Of a stretch of 64,000 bases of DNA, positions 34,131 through 43,224 are shown piece after piece; position 1 is the stretch's first letter; every line of letters starts with the position of its first letter. This DNA is from JABMMZ01 sp044368575 (GTDB taxonomy: Bacteria > Bacteroidota > Bacteroidia > NS11-12g > UBA955). A model generated the notes under the pieces. The model saw nothing but the letters and a program-made list of their open reading frames with translations. It was not told where the DNA came from and did no database searches. The DNA lies in assembly GCA_044368575.1 (NCBI GenBank), contig JBIPPH010000005.1:1-64000 (forward strand), read 5' to 3'. Both the position numbers and the translations under genes were made by a program.

Positions 34131-35027
34131 CTATCTTCGGCCCCTTTTGGGTTTGTGACGACCTTGGGTATTTTGCTTTTTAGCATTGGCAGGCTTACTA
34201 CCTGTTGAGCGCTTAAAAGGCTTTGATGGCTTAGCTTTTGCTTCAGATGGCTTGCCAGTATGGATTTTGGAACTTGATTTAGCTGCTGGCTTTGTAGGTT
34301 TATTCGATTGTGGTTTTACCTCTGATTGAGACTTTTGAACAGCGTCAAACAGAATGCTAAGTTCTGAGGAACTCAATTCTCTCCATTCACCTAGCGGTAT
34401 ACCCTTAAGTTCGATGTGCATGATCCTAATCCGTTCTAATTTGATAACATCAAAACCAAAATGTTCGCACATTCTGCGGATTTGGCGGTTCAAACCTTGT
34501 ATTAAAGTTATTCTAAATTTAGTGGGCGACTCTTGAACGATCTTACATTTCTTGGTCATAACGCCCAACATGGGAACGCCCATTGACATTTTAAGAAGGA
34601 TGTCTTCAGTAATGGGTTTATTAACCGTGACTATGTATTCTTTTTCATGCTTGTTACCAGCTCTTAATATCTTATTGACCAAATCGCCTTCGTTGGTTAA
34701 TAAAATCAAGCCCTGAGAATCTTTATCTAAACGGCCTATCGGAAAAATTCTTTGACTGTGATTGACATAGTCAACAATGTTGTCTTTAACCCCTGCCTCA
34801 GTAGTAGAGGTTACTCCCACAGGTTTATTCAATGCGATTAGGACCAAATCATCAGCCGTTCTAGCTTCTAGTGTTCTACCATTAACCCTCACCACATCTC
34901 CAATGCCAACTTCCATCCCAATTTTAGCCAATTGACCATTGATATATACTTTACCATTGGCAATGAGCTTATCGGCTTCTCGTCTTGAACACAAACCTGA
35001 TTCACTGATGTATTTATTTAAGCGCAT
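34131..35027 (-). CDS. 23S rRNA pseudouridine synthase, RluF/RluB-like
   Basis: A 298-residue RsuA-family pseudouridine synthase. The S4 domain begins MRLNKYISESGLCSRREADK, the catalytic Asp is in FPIGRLDKDSQGLILLTNEG, and LNRQIRRMCEHFGFDVIKLE is the family C-terminal motif. The core ends about residue 225 and is followed by a tail of about 70 residues rich in Lys, Pro, Ser and Thr (KPSKPFKRSTGSKP). It isomerises uridine in 23S rRNA, RluF-like by motif. The ATG at 35027 is preferred; a TTG at 35048 would add seven residues. It precedes valS without overlap. Confidence 0.93.
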   Translation of the reverse strand: MRLNKYISESGLCSRREADKLIANGKVYINGQLAKIGMEVGIGDVVRVNGRTLEARTADDLVLIALNKPVGVTSTTEAGVKDNIVDYVNHSQRIFPIGRLDKDSQGLILLTNEGDLVNKILRAGNKHEKEYIVTVNKPITEDILLKMSMGVPMLGVMTKKCKIVQESPTKFRITLIQGLNRQIRRMCEHFGFDVIKLERIRIMHIELKGIPLGEWRELSSSELSILFDAVQKSQSEVKPQSNKPTKPAAKSSSKIHTGKPSEAKAKPSKPFKRSTGSKPANAKKQNTQGRHKPKRGRR

Positions 35028-35090
35028 AGCTTTCTTGTAAAAACTCAAGCAAATTACGCTTTGTAAAACTCAAATTAAAATAATTTATCT

Positions 35091-35098
35091 TAAGTTTG
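35091..35098 (+). promoter_or_regulatory. -7 element for the GT39-like gene
   Basis: TAAGTTTG fits TAnnTTTG and ends 21 nt before the ATG at 35119. It favours that ATG over the TTG at 35104, which lies at the predicted transcription start. No -33 TTG at the right spacing. Confidence 0.45.
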
Positions 35099-35118
35099 TT
35101 CGATTGGCCGTTAACAAC

Positions 35119-36537
35119 ATGCTCAAACATCCCCTCTTTAAAGACATTAGATTTTATATTCTCATTGCCTTTTTATTAAGACTTTATGCCATCTATTATC
35201 CGCCAATAGAGTTAACCCACAATTGGCGTCAAACAACCGTCACAATGGTGAGTCGGAATTTTTTAGAAGTCGATGCCAATCTCATGTATCCTCGAATTGA
35301 CATTGCCGGCGAAAAAACTGGCATTACCGGCATGGAGTTCCCTGTGTTAAACTATTTGATCTACTTGCTATCTTTAGCATTTGGTTATCATGATTGGTTT
35401 GGCAGGCTCATCGTTTTATTGATTTCTAGCCTTGGTATTTGGAGCTTTCACAACATATTAAAGAAACAGTTTAACCCACAAATTGCTTTTAATAGCAGCA
35501 TAGTTCTGCTCTTTTCTATATGGTTTACCTACTCCAGAAAAATAATGCCAGACACCATGGCCATGTCGTTTATGTTTTTCGGTATACAGCAAGGCTTAAA
35601 CTATTTTGAAAGCCCTCGCTTAAAACCTTTGTTGTGGTTTGGATTTTGGATTTGTTTAGGCATTTTGAGCAAACTCCCTGTTGTATTTCTATTGTTTGTG
35701 TTTATCCCTTACATGATTGATCGCCCACTTCTCCAGCGCAACAAAATGGCTTTTGCTTTGATAGGCTTTTTGGCTCTATGCATCAATTATTTTTGGTATT
35801 TTGTTTGGGTACCCTATCTGAATCAGACCTATGAATTTGTTCATTTTTTTATGGGGAAAAGCATGTTCGTAGGCGGATTAGAATTGCTTCAAAATTGGGA
35901 CAAAACCATTAACCGCTTTTATGAAACCGCTATTAAATTCATAGCCTTTGCTTTCTGTATTTGGGGTTGGATTAGTACCTATAGACAAAAACAAAAACAA
36001 ATTGCATTCATATCTGGCATTGGTTTTTTAGCCTTTTTGCCCATTATGTTAAAAGGCGGTTTTACGTTTTATCACCATTCTTATTACATTATTCCTTTCG
36101 CTCCAATTCTTGCAATTGTGAGTGGTTATGGCATCAGTCAACTCAACAAATTAAAATTCCAATATATAATCTTATGGGCTATTGCCATTGAAGGATTAGG
36201 CAATCATCTGGACGATTTTGTGATCAAAGATTACTACAAACCAGTCTTGACATTAGAAGCTGAATTAGACAAAGTATCAAATAGACATGACCTTATTTGC
36301 ATTAATAGTGGAGAGTTTCCTACCCCCATGTATTTCGCTCATAGAAAAGGCTGGGTAGCTTACAATGAACAATTACTTCAACAAAACTTTACCGATTCAT
36401 TGGCCAATAAGGGTTTAAAACACATAGTGATCTTAAACCATGTATTTGGCGAAAAAATACCACTCAACTACCCCATTGAGTTTCAAAACAATGATTTCAC
36501 CATTTACGCAGTTAGCCCTTTACAAAACAAACAATAA
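35119..36537 (+). CDS. membrane glycosyltransferase, GT39/ArnT-like (PMT_2 type)
   Basis: A 472-residue polytopic inner-membrane protein with about 9-10 hydrophobic segments. The N-terminus has the family-type catalytic loop after TM1: RLYAIYYPPIELTHNWRQTT, with acidic and Trp residues, then VSRNFLEVDANLMYPRIDIA and EFPVLNYLIYLLS. It most likely transfers sugar from a polyprenyl-phosphate donor to a lipid or protein at the periplasmic face. The C-terminal 80 residues form a soluble domain. It converges with and overlaps the PIF1-like gene by 18 nt. The acceptor is unknown. Confidence 0.85.
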   Translation: MLKHPLFKDIRFYILIAFLLRLYAIYYPPIELTHNWRQTTVTMVSRNFLEVDANLMYPRIDIAGEKTGITGMEFPVLNYLIYLLSLAFGYHDWFGRLIVLLISSLGIWSFHNILKKQFNPQIAFNSSIVLLFSIWFTYSRKIMPDTMAMSFMFFGIQQGLNYFESPRLKPLLWFGFWICLGILSKLPVVFLLFVFIPYMIDRPLLQRNKMAFALIGFLALCINYFWYFVWVPYLNQTYEFVHFFMGKSMFVGGLELLQNWDKTINRFYETAIKFIAFAFCIWGWISTYRQKQKQIAFISGIGFLAFLPIMLKGGFTFYHHSYYIIPFAPILAIVSGYGISQLNKLKFQYIILWAIAIEGLGNHLDDFVIKDYYKPVLTLEAELDKVSNRHDLICINSGEFPTPMYFAHRKGWVAYNEQLLQQNFTDSLANKGLKHIVILNHVFGEKIPLNYPIEFQNNDFTIYAVSPLQNKQ

Positions 36538-38211
36538 ACCTAGTCGAATCTCAAAGTAAGAGAGTTTTCCCTCTAGGGTTTCATAGATAGATTTCAATGG
36601 TACAGAAGCCTCTGAACAGTCCAAAGTTTTGGTCAAGTGTTTAAGCGCTTTCTTAAGTAACTGTTGTTGTTTTTTAGGCGATTGAATTTGTTTAAACTTG
36701 AGTGATTGGCCGGAGAGTTTTAGTTTCTCTAAATGACTAATAATTGTGGTAGCACTTAAGCCTCTTTGATCGGCAATGCTTTGAATATCATACCCAGCTT
36801 GTAGCATTTCTAAGGTTTGATCTTGGGTAGTTTGCCCCAACATTTTATTTTTCTTTGTACTTGGCTTTAAACTCTCTTTTGCAATTTTATAGGGAATTCC
36901 ATCACAAGCCTTCACAAAGAGATCGAAACGTTTTTCCAATTCAGAAAGCTCATATTGTTGATCAGTTGCCGCTGACAATTCTATGAAGCGTTTGTCGGCT
37001 TTAAAAGCTAAAGGATCCATTTGCAAGGCTGTTGCATTATACCCTAACAAATACAAATGGTCATAAGACTTTAATCTACTCAATGCCACATAGCCTTGAC
37101 CATGCTCAAAGGATTTTCTTAAATCAATAATGGCAGCATCGAGGGTCATGCCTTGGCTTTTGTGAACAGTTATTGCCCAAGCCAATCTCAGTGGCAATTG
37201 GGTAAATGAGGCCATTGATTTGCCTTGATCATCATCTATACTCCATTTTTCAGTTTCAACAGCAATCAAATCGCCGGCTAAAGTTTCAACCATTGGCAAA
37301 CCAGACTCATCAAAATCTACAATCGTTCCAATGGTACCATTCATATACCCTTTCTCAAAATTATTTTTAATGAACATGACTCTAGCCCCTAACTTTAAAA
37401 CTAAGTCTTCCTCTGTTAAAACTTGTTTTTTAAGTAAATCTCTGAGTGTATCTGGGCCTTTAACCAATGCTTTAAAATGGACTTCTGCTGAATCTAATGC
37501 TTGTAAATACTCAGAATTGATTCTATCTACATCCATATTGTGGGTATACAACCTGGTTAAATTGTCTAATGGCGGTGCCGATTTCCCTATGAGACCTTGC
37601 AGTTGATCTAAATGATCTGCGAGAATATTTCCTGACCTCATGGCATTTAAAAATTGATTAAGCCCTTGATCACTTTGCCTATGTTGCTCCTGAATATAGC
37701 AGATGGTTGGTGACGCCTCAAGCCAAGCTTCAGACATGAACACAAATTTATCTTTGTTGTCTTCACCAGGTTTTCCGACAGGAGGCAACTGAAAAAAATC
37801 GCCGGCAAACACTATTTGTATGCCGCCAAAAGGCAAATCATTCCCTTTAAAATATTTTAAAACCATATTGACCAAATTCAATTGTTGTTTATGCAACATT
37901 GAGATTTCATCAATGATTAATACTTGAGCAGATTCAATTTGGTTTTTTAGGTATTTCTTGCCCTTCATGAACTCCAACTCTTTGGGTCCAAGGGCTTCTT
38001 TAACGCCTATACCAGACCATGCATGAATGGTTAAGCCATTCATATGTGTTGCAGCAATACCTGTAGAAGCTGTAATGGCAACAGCAACTTGACAAGTTCT
38101 TAGATAGTCGATGTACTGATTGAGTACATAGGTTTTACCAGCACCTGCGCTTCCAGTTAAGAATACATTCTTTCCCGACTTTAATAAAGCAAGTGCTTTG
38201 TCTTGGTTCAT
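36520..38211 (-). CDS. PIF1-like AAA helicase with C-terminal helicase HTH domain
   Basis: A 563-residue SF1B helicase. Walker A is LTGSAGAGKTYVLNQYIDYL, Walker B and motif II IDEISMLHKQQL, motif III VFAGDFFQLPPVG, and the C-terminal motif VI RLAWAITVHKSQGMTLDAAI with YVALSRLKSYDHLYLLGY. The last about 100 residues hold a helix-turn-helix (MLQAGYDIQSIADQRGLS) found at the end of some bacterial RecD/PIF1 helicases. It probably acts in replication or repair, unwinding 5'-3'. It starts 18 nt after the T9SS gene stop and may be co-transcribed with it. Confidence 0.93.
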   Translation of the reverse strand: MNQDKALALLKSGKNVFLTGSAGAGKTYVLNQYIDYLRTCQVAVAITASTGIAATHMNGLTIHAWSGIGVKEALGPKELEFMKGKKYLKNQIESAQVLIIDEISMLHKQQLNLVNMVLKYFKGNDLPFGGIQIVFAGDFFQLPPVGKPGEDNKDKFVFMSEAWLEASPTICYIQEQHRQSDQGLNQFLNAMRSGNILADHLDQLQGLIGKSAPPLDNLTRLYTHNMDVDRINSEYLQALDSAEVHFKALVKGPDTLRDLLKKQVLTEEDLVLKLGARVMFIKNNFEKGYMNGTIGTIVDFDESGLPMVETLAGDLIAVETEKWSIDDDQGKSMASFTQLPLRLAWAITVHKSQGMTLDAAIIDLRKSFEHGQGYVALSRLKSYDHLYLLGYNATALQMDPLAFKADKRFIELSAATDQQYELSELEKRFDLFVKACDGIPYKIAKESLKPSTKKNKMLGQTTQDQTLEMLQAGYDIQSIADQRGLSATTIISHLEKLKLSGQSLKFKQIQSPKKQQQLLKKALKHLTKTLDCSEASVPLKSIYETLEGKLSYFEIRLGLLFVL

Positions 38212-38229
38212 TCATTCAACTGCACTTAA

Positions 38230-40068
38230 TCAGTGATTAACAATCACCTTTTGGCTGTATTGACCTTGGCTGGTTTTTAACTTTAAGATATAGGTACCTG
38301 CAGGCAATTCGCTTACAGATATTGGGTTAACACCTTCAATCAAGTCATTAGACTTAACCAACAAGCCATAACTGTTATACAATTCTATGATGGTTTGCTC
38401 AGTTGTCATTACATTCAATACATCTTCTGTTGGATTTGGATAAATCATAAAGCCTGAATTAACTGAGTTATAGATAGAAGTGTTTTGAATATTGATGTAA
38501 TCTTTTTTAGTCAAAGTATTAGCCCCTGAGGCATTACTCGCTATGAGCGTAATGGTATATTTGCCTGTGGCAGTGAATTGAACATTTGGTATTTTACTGT
38601 TCGAATCAGTGGCATTCATCCATTTGTAGGTTGAAGGGCTAATGCGCCAAGTCCATTGAGTTGGTGTATTTTTAGAGAGATCGATCAAACTGATGATATC
38701 TGATAACAATGGCGTTGTATCTGATGCCATAAAATCAGCAACTGGAGCTACTGTAACCGAACTTACTGCTATATGATTGCTTTTGAGTAAAGAATCTGAA
38801 CCAGATAGATTAGCTACATACAATTTAATGGAATATGTACCAGCTTGAGAGAAAGATACATAAACAACGCTATCCGTCAATTTGGTATTGTTTAATAAAC
38901 TATAACTACTTGGTGAAATAGTCCATTTAAAAGCGCTTGGTTTATTGGTAGAAGTATTGGTTAAAATAACTGTTTGACCTTTAGTTGCTGAAGTGGTTGA
39001 CGCCACAAAACTACATACAGGCGCCAAACTAGGCAATATGCTTCTTACCACATTATTTCCCATATCTACTACATAAAACAAATCGTTCTTTTTGTCATAT
39101 ACAATCCCACTTAAGTCTTCAAATCGAGCAGCAGTTCCAACTGCATCGGTATAACCATTTTGATTGGCATTGCCGGCAAAAACAACCAGATTTGAATTAT
39201 CATATTTTTTTACACAAAGTGATTCAACAATGTACAAGGCAGAACCAACTTTACAAAGATCTTTAGGACCAAATAAGCCAGTATTTACAACATCGCTAAC
39301 AGCATTGGTTGACAAATTAATTCTTCTAATCGCACTATTACCATAGTCTGCTACCAGTAAATCATTCCCATCTAAAAACACATTATAAGGTGCAGCAAAT
39401 CGAGCTGCTGATCCAGTGGCATTAACATATCCTGCATTGCCCGGTGAACCGGCGATGGTTGTTACTGAACCTCCTGAAATTTTTCTAATCACATGATTGT
39501 TTCTATCTGCCACATATACATCACCATTCGCTGCTACGGCTATACCAGATGGTCCGTTGAATTTTGCACTTGATTTGGCTGCATCTAAATGAGCCCCATT
39601 AAACAATTTTACACCTGCAAAGGTTGATACGATTTGTTGAGTACCATTGTTGATGTATGGTTCCATTTTTCTAATCTGATTATTATCCAGATCCGCAACA
39701 AATAACTCATTGGTCCCAGGATGAATAGCCAAACCTGCTGGTCTTGAAAAACGAGCTATAGAACCGCCTCCATCTTTACTATCTGCTGCGCTTGGATATG
39801 TAGGATCAAGTGTATAACCTGCTGCTAAAAAACCTCTATCAGCCTTAACCCAAAAAATATTGTGTTCGTTACTCACATACAATCTGCCAAGGGTATCAAT
39901 ATCAATGCCCATAGGTGCAGAGAACAACACGGTATCTTTGTGATTATTGCGGTAACCGGTATAACTACCTGAACCGGTGTATTGAACACCTGCATAAGTT
40001 TTTACAGTTTGTGCAGTGGCACAAAAACCAGCTAGCGATAAAAAAAGTGCAGAAAAAATAGTTCTCAT
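38230..40068 (-). CDS. secreted NHL-repeat and PKD-domain protein with T9SS sorting signal
   Basis: A 612-residue cell-surface or secreted protein. Residues 1-20 are a signal peptide (ending FCATAQ). Residues about 30-345 contain NHL/SMP-30-like beta-propeller repeats (PAGLAIHPGTNELFVADLDN, GIAVAANGDVYVADRNNHVI, PYNVFLDGNDLLVADYGNSA). Two PKD-like Ig domains follow (about 350-430 and 440-530), then a T9SS type A sorting domain with MIYPNPTEDVLNV. NHL propellers bind proteins, RNA or glycans; no catalytic residue is evident. It lies 6 nt downstream of purC, an unusual partner for an exported protein. Confidence 0.92.
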   Translation of the reverse strand: MRTIFSALFLSLAGFCATAQTVKTYAGVQYTGSGSYTGYRNNHKDTVLFSAPMGIDIDTLGRLYVSNEHNIFWVKADRGFLAAGYTLDPTYPSAADSKDGGGSIARFSRPAGLAIHPGTNELFVADLDNNQIRKMEPYINNGTQQIVSTFAGVKLFNGAHLDAAKSSAKFNGPSGIAVAANGDVYVADRNNHVIRKISGGSVTTIAGSPGNAGYVNATGSAARFAAPYNVFLDGNDLLVADYGNSAIRRINLSTNAVSDVVNTGLFGPKDLCKVGSALYIVESLCVKKYDNSNLVVFAGNANQNGYTDAVGTAARFEDLSGIVYDKKNDLFYVVDMGNNVVRSILPSLAPVCSFVASTTSATKGQTVILTNTSTNKPSAFKWTISPSSYSLLNNTKLTDSVVYVSFSQAGTYSIKLYVANLSGSDSLLKSNHIAVSSVTVAPVADFMASDTTPLLSDIISLIDLSKNTPTQWTWRISPSTYKWMNATDSNSKIPNVQFTATGKYTITLIASNASGANTLTKKDYINIQNTSIYNSVNSGFMIYPNPTEDVLNVMTTEQTIIELYNSYGLLVKSNDLIEGVNPISVSELPAGTYILKLKTSQGQYSQKVIVNH

Positions 40069-40074
40069 AAAAAA

Positions 40075-41040
40075 TTATAAATTAGCGACTGCTTGATTGA
40101 TATTATTTTCGATGGTATTTAACACATCATTGTAGTCCCTTCCATTGAATTGTTGCCCAGTCATGGCCTCGTATAACTCTGTGTAACGATCTGTAACAGA
40201 TTGAACAAATTCATCTGTCATGGTTGGAATCAATTGTCCTTCCAAACCTTGGAAGCCATTTTCCATTAACCATTCACGTACAAATTCTTTTGACAATTGC
40301 TTTTGAGGTTTACCTGCTTTTTGTAACTCAGCATACTTGTCTAAGTAGAAAAATCTACTAGAGTCCGGCGTGTGCACTTCATCTATTAACATCAATTGAC
40401 CTTGATGCAAACCAAATTCATATTTTGTATCTACTAATATCAAACCTCTCTTAGCCGCCATTTCAGTACCTCTTGCATATAACTTTAGGGCAACTGAAAC
40501 CATTTCATCTAATATCTCTTTTGAGCAAATTTGTTGTTCCAAAATACCATCAAGACTAATATCAACATCATGCCCTTCTTGACTTTTTGTAGCTGGTGTT
40601 ATGATAGGTTGAGGGAAGGCATCATTTTCATTTAAGCCATCCGGCATTCTAACGCCACAAATCATGCGCTCACCAGTTTTGTATACTCTCCAAGCATGTC
40701 CGCACAAGTAACCTCTCACAACAATTTCAATTGGAATAGCGTCACATTTAATACCAATTGTAACATTGGGGTCTGCCACTGCTATTTTCCAATTTTGAAC
40801 GATGTCTTTTGTGGCATCTAAAAAATAAGCAGCAATTTGGGTCAAGACTTCTCCCTTATGTGGTATTGCTCTTGGTAAAACATGGTCAAATGCAGAAATC
40901 CTATCACAAGCTACCATGACTAAATGGTCTTGTTTGATGGTATATACATCTCTAACTTTACCTCTATAAAAAGCGGTTTGGTCTTTGATGAAATAATTGG
41001 TGGCCATTAAGCCTTTTTCTATTTTCAAATCTGAGCTCAT
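40075..41040 (-). CDS. purC: phosphoribosylaminoimidazole-succinocarboxamide synthase (SAICAR synthase)
   Basis: A 321-residue enzyme of purine synthesis that joins CAIR and aspartate using ATP. Motifs include FYRGKVRDVYTIKQDHLVMV, CDRISAFDHVLPRAIPHKGE, PIEIVVRGYLCGHAW and ILVDTKYEFG, with LMLIDEVHTPDSSRFF. It has the longer about 310-residue form usual in Bacteroidota. The ATG at 41040 is preferred; an internal ATG at 41007 is also possible. A TATTTTTG -7 element is upstream, giving a leader of about 14 nt. The downstream gene starts 6 nt after its stop. Confidence 0.97.
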   Translation of the reverse strand: MSSDLKIEKGLMATNYFIKDQTAFYRGKVRDVYTIKQDHLVMVACDRISAFDHVLPRAIPHKGEVLTQIAAYFLDATKDIVQNWKIAVADPNVTIGIKCDAIPIEIVVRGYLCGHAWRVYKTGERMICGVRMPDGLNENDAFPQPIITPATKSQEGHDVDISLDGILEQQICSKEILDEMVSVALKLYARGTEMAAKRGLILVDTKYEFGLHQGQLMLIDEVHTPDSSRFFYLDKYAELQKAGKPQKQLSKEFVREWLMENGFQGLEGQLIPTMTDEFVQSVTDRYTELYEAMTGQQFNGRDYNDVLNTIENNINQAVANL

Positions 41041-41060
41041 AACAACAATAGATTAATGTA

Positions 41061-41068
41061 CAAAAATA
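41061..41068 (-). promoter_or_regulatory. -7 element for purC
   Basis: TATTTTTG on the minus strand, an exact TAnnTTTG, 20 nt before the purC ATG at 41040. The expected -33 position lacks a TTG. The remaining 41069-41158 stretch between purC and phoH shows no gene or clear terminator. Confidence 0.45.
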
Positions 41069-41158
41069 CACGCTGATTTTAAGGAATCAGAGTTGACTTA
41101 TAAACAGACTGACCAGGCCGTAATCGAGCCCCTCAATATTGTCGTAACCGACTGAAAA

Positions 41159-42106
41159 TCAAGCCTCGTAGGCCTTTATGATCTCTTTCACCAAACGGTG
41201 TCTCACGACATCATCAACATTCAATGCAACGATCTCAATCCCCTTGATTTTGCTTAAAATCTTAGTCGCTTTCATAAGGCCTGAAGTCTGTTTCGCAGGC
41301 AAATCTACTTGACTTAAATCGCCGGTAATAATGACTTTGGCAGATGGGCCCATTCTGGTTAAAAACATTTTAATTTGAAGATCTGTGGTGTTTTGAGCTT
41401 CATCTAAAATCACAAAACAATTATCCAGAGTTCTTCCACGCATGAAGGCAAGTGGCGCCACCTCAATGGTTCTATTATCTAAATACAATTTAAGCTTGTC
41501 TGGTGGTATCATATCATCCAACGCATCATAAAGAGGACGTAAATAAGGATCAATTTTTTCTTTTAAATCGCCAGGCAGAAACCCTAAACTCTCACCAGCT
41601 TCTACTGCTGGCCTAGTCAATATAATGCGTTTAATTTCCTTGTTTTTCAATGCTTTAACAGCCACTGCTACTGCCGTGTATGTTTTACCTGTTCCAGCAG
41701 GCCCCAAAGCGAATACTATATCATTATTGGCTATTTCTTTAACCAATTTGATTTGATTGGCAGTTCTTGCTTTTATGGGTTTGCCAGAATTACCATATAG
41801 AATGATGTGCTTATCGCCCTCAGTCATAAGGTCTGGCATGGGATGAATCTGAGCTTCAGTAGCAAAAACTTCACGGAGTAATGAATCATTCAATTCTCTC
41901 CCCTTTTCAATGAGGGTTTGAAGTTGGGCAAACTGAATTAAAAACGCTTCAATATCTGCTGTTTCACCAACGACTTTAACCTCATTGCCTCTTGCAATTA
42001 GTCTTAATTTAGGGAACATCAATTTTATTTTGTCCAAAAATTGATTGTTAGGCCCATATATTTCAATGGGATGGACGTCTTCGATTAAATAAATTTTTTC
42101 TGACAA
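41159..42106 (-). CDS. phoH: PhoH-family ATPase
   Basis: A 315-residue P-loop ATPase related to SF1 helicases, a probable RNA-associated ATPase. Walker A is FALGPAGTGKTYTAVAVAVK, Walker B FVILDEAQNTTDLQIKMFLT, and the KH-like N-terminal part includes FPKLRLIARGNEVKVVGE. I choose the TTG at 42106, which gives LSEKIYLIEDVHPIEIYG, matching the usual family N-terminus; the longer frame to 42205 runs into the divergent gene and its promoter. PhoH proteins are often beside YbeY in other bacteria; here neither is YbeY. Function is inferred from the family. Confidence 0.93.
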   Translation of the reverse strand: MSEKIYLIEDVHPIEIYGPNNQFLDKIKLMFPKLRLIARGNEVKVVGETADIEAFLIQFAQLQTLIEKGRELNDSLLREVFATEAQIHPMPDLMTEGDKHIILYGNSGKPIKARTANQIKLVKEIANNDIVFALGPAGTGKTYTAVAVAVKALKNKEIKRIILTRPAVEAGESLGFLPGDLKEKIDPYLRPLYDALDDMIPPDKLKLYLDNRTIEVAPLAFMRGRTLDNCFVILDEAQNTTDLQIKMFLTRMGPSAKVIITGDLSQVDLPAKQTSGLMKATKILSKIKGIEIVALNVDDVVRHRLVKEIIKAYEA

Positions 42107-42140
42107 TGCTAAATCCTTTTTAATTCGTGAAAATAGTGAA

Positions 42141-42148
42141 TATTTTTG
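42141..42148 (+). promoter_or_regulatory. -7 element for the SAM-hydrolase family gene
   Basis: TATTTTTG (exact TAnnTTTG) ends 19 nt before the TTG start at 42167 and about 35 nt upstream of the PhoH start in the opposite direction. It fits the divergent arrangement. Confidence 0.5.
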
Positions 42149-42166
42149 CAACGAATATAACACAAT

Positions 42167-42901
42167 TTGCAGAGCATTTTTCTCATATCTGATTTTCAGG
42201 ATCAATCTTTTCAGATTGGCTTATTGAAAGCCGCATTGTTAAGACCTATTCCGAATAGTCAATTCATTGATGTGACCCATGCCGTCAAATTGAATAATAC
42301 GATTGAGGCTGCTTTTATTAGCCGTTCGCTATTGGAAGAGTTGCCAGAACAAAGTATCTGCGTGATGGCTGTAGGTCAAACCAATACTTGGGTTGCTTAT
42401 CCCTATCTTACAAGTTTAATCCTTTGCCCCAATAATGGCTTATTGAGTATGACACTACCCGATTTGAACCACCGTCAAGCAGTCTTATTTAACCAATCAA
42501 AATTAGAACAAGTATTAGCTCAATGGATGAATAATAAAACCATAGAGCATGATCTTCCACTTGACCAATTGGAAATTCGCTACAATAAAAAGCCACAATT
42601 CAATGAGCAAATTTGCATTGCGGAATGTGCCTTCATTGATGGAAATGGCAATTGTTATTTCAACATCAAGCGCGATGAACTGAACGACTTCCTTAAACAA
42701 AGGCCTTTCAGTATTAAGATACAACACTACAACGGACAATTGTTTACCAAAATCCACAAACAAGTTAACGATGTGGTTTCTGGTGATGCTCTATTCAGAT
42801 TTGACCATCTTGGACACTTATTATTTCAAGTCAATCAAGGCAGTGCAAAACAATTGTTTCGAATAAAAGACGATACTAAAATCATAATCGAACTCCAATG
42901 A
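42167..42901 (+). CDS. SAM hydrolase / SAM-hydroxide adenosyltransferase family protein (DUF62)
   Basis: A 244-residue member of the DUF62 family, which cleaves S-adenosylmethionine using water (or halide in fluorinase/chlorinase relatives). The start FLISDFQDQSFQIGLLKAAL is a diverged version of the usual TTDFG-DxYVGxMKG motif, and FIDVTHAVKLNNTIEAAF matches the DIxHxI element. The C-terminal barrel domain includes INRDELN-like IKRDELNDFLKQRPFSIKIQ. The middle motif (normally VVDPGVG) is weak here (VAVGQTNTW region), so activity may be altered. TTG start. The stop overlaps the next gene by 4 nt. Confidence 0.83.
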   Translation: MQSIFLISDFQDQSFQIGLLKAALLRPIPNSQFIDVTHAVKLNNTIEAAFISRSLLEELPEQSICVMAVGQTNTWVAYPYLTSLILCPNNGLLSMTLPDLNHRQAVLFNQSKLEQVLAQWMNNKTIEHDLPLDQLEIRYNKKPQFNEQICIAECAFIDGNGNCYFNIKRDELNDFLKQRPFSIKIQHYNGQLFTKIHKQVNDVVSGDALFRFDHLGHLLFQVNQGSAKQLFRIKDDTKIIIELQ

Positions 42902-43197
42902 TAAACAGAATTGTAAAAATGACTTTTGAGCCAGCCTTAATCAATGACTTTATGGACGTTTTCAATGCCTCCAAAGATAAAATTAGACAGTTTGAAGGTT
43001 GCCACGGCATGATTTTATTGCAAGACACTCAGCATGCTAACATACTTTTCACTTATAGTCAATGGGAAAGTGAAGCGCATTTAAACCATTACAGAGCATC
43101 AGAACTCTTTAAAACTACTTGGGCCAATACCAAAAACAAATTTCAAGCAAAAGCGGAAGCGTGGTCTACCCATACGCTTGATGCCCCTACACAATAA
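42898..43197 (+). CDS. antibiotic-biosynthesis monooxygenase (ABM) fold protein
   Basis: A 99-residue dimeric alpha-beta barrel protein. The pattern NRIVKMTFEPALINDFMDVF, then FEGCHGMILLQDTQHANILF and TYSQWESEAHLNHYRASELF is typical of the ABM/Dabb fold. These proteins include small monooxygenases and haem-degrading enzymes, but many have no known activity. Translationally coupled to the SAM-hydrolase gene (ATGA overlap). Its substrate is not identifiable. Confidence 0.88.
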   Translation: MINRIVKMTFEPALINDFMDVFNASKDKIRQFEGCHGMILLQDTQHANILFTYSQWESEAHLNHYRASELFKTTWANTKNKFQAKAEAWSTHTLDAPTQ

Positions 43198-43224
43198 TCT
43201 AAACCATAAAAAAGTTAATTCCCT

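Noticed and set aside
42107..42205. Extended N-terminus of PhoH overlapping the SAM-hydrolase gene
   Set aside because: The extra residues do not match the family, and the region contains the promoter and start of the divergent gene.
42515..42763. Minus-strand ORF within the SAM-hydrolase gene
   Set aside because: Shadow of a well-supported coding frame with no start context or family match.
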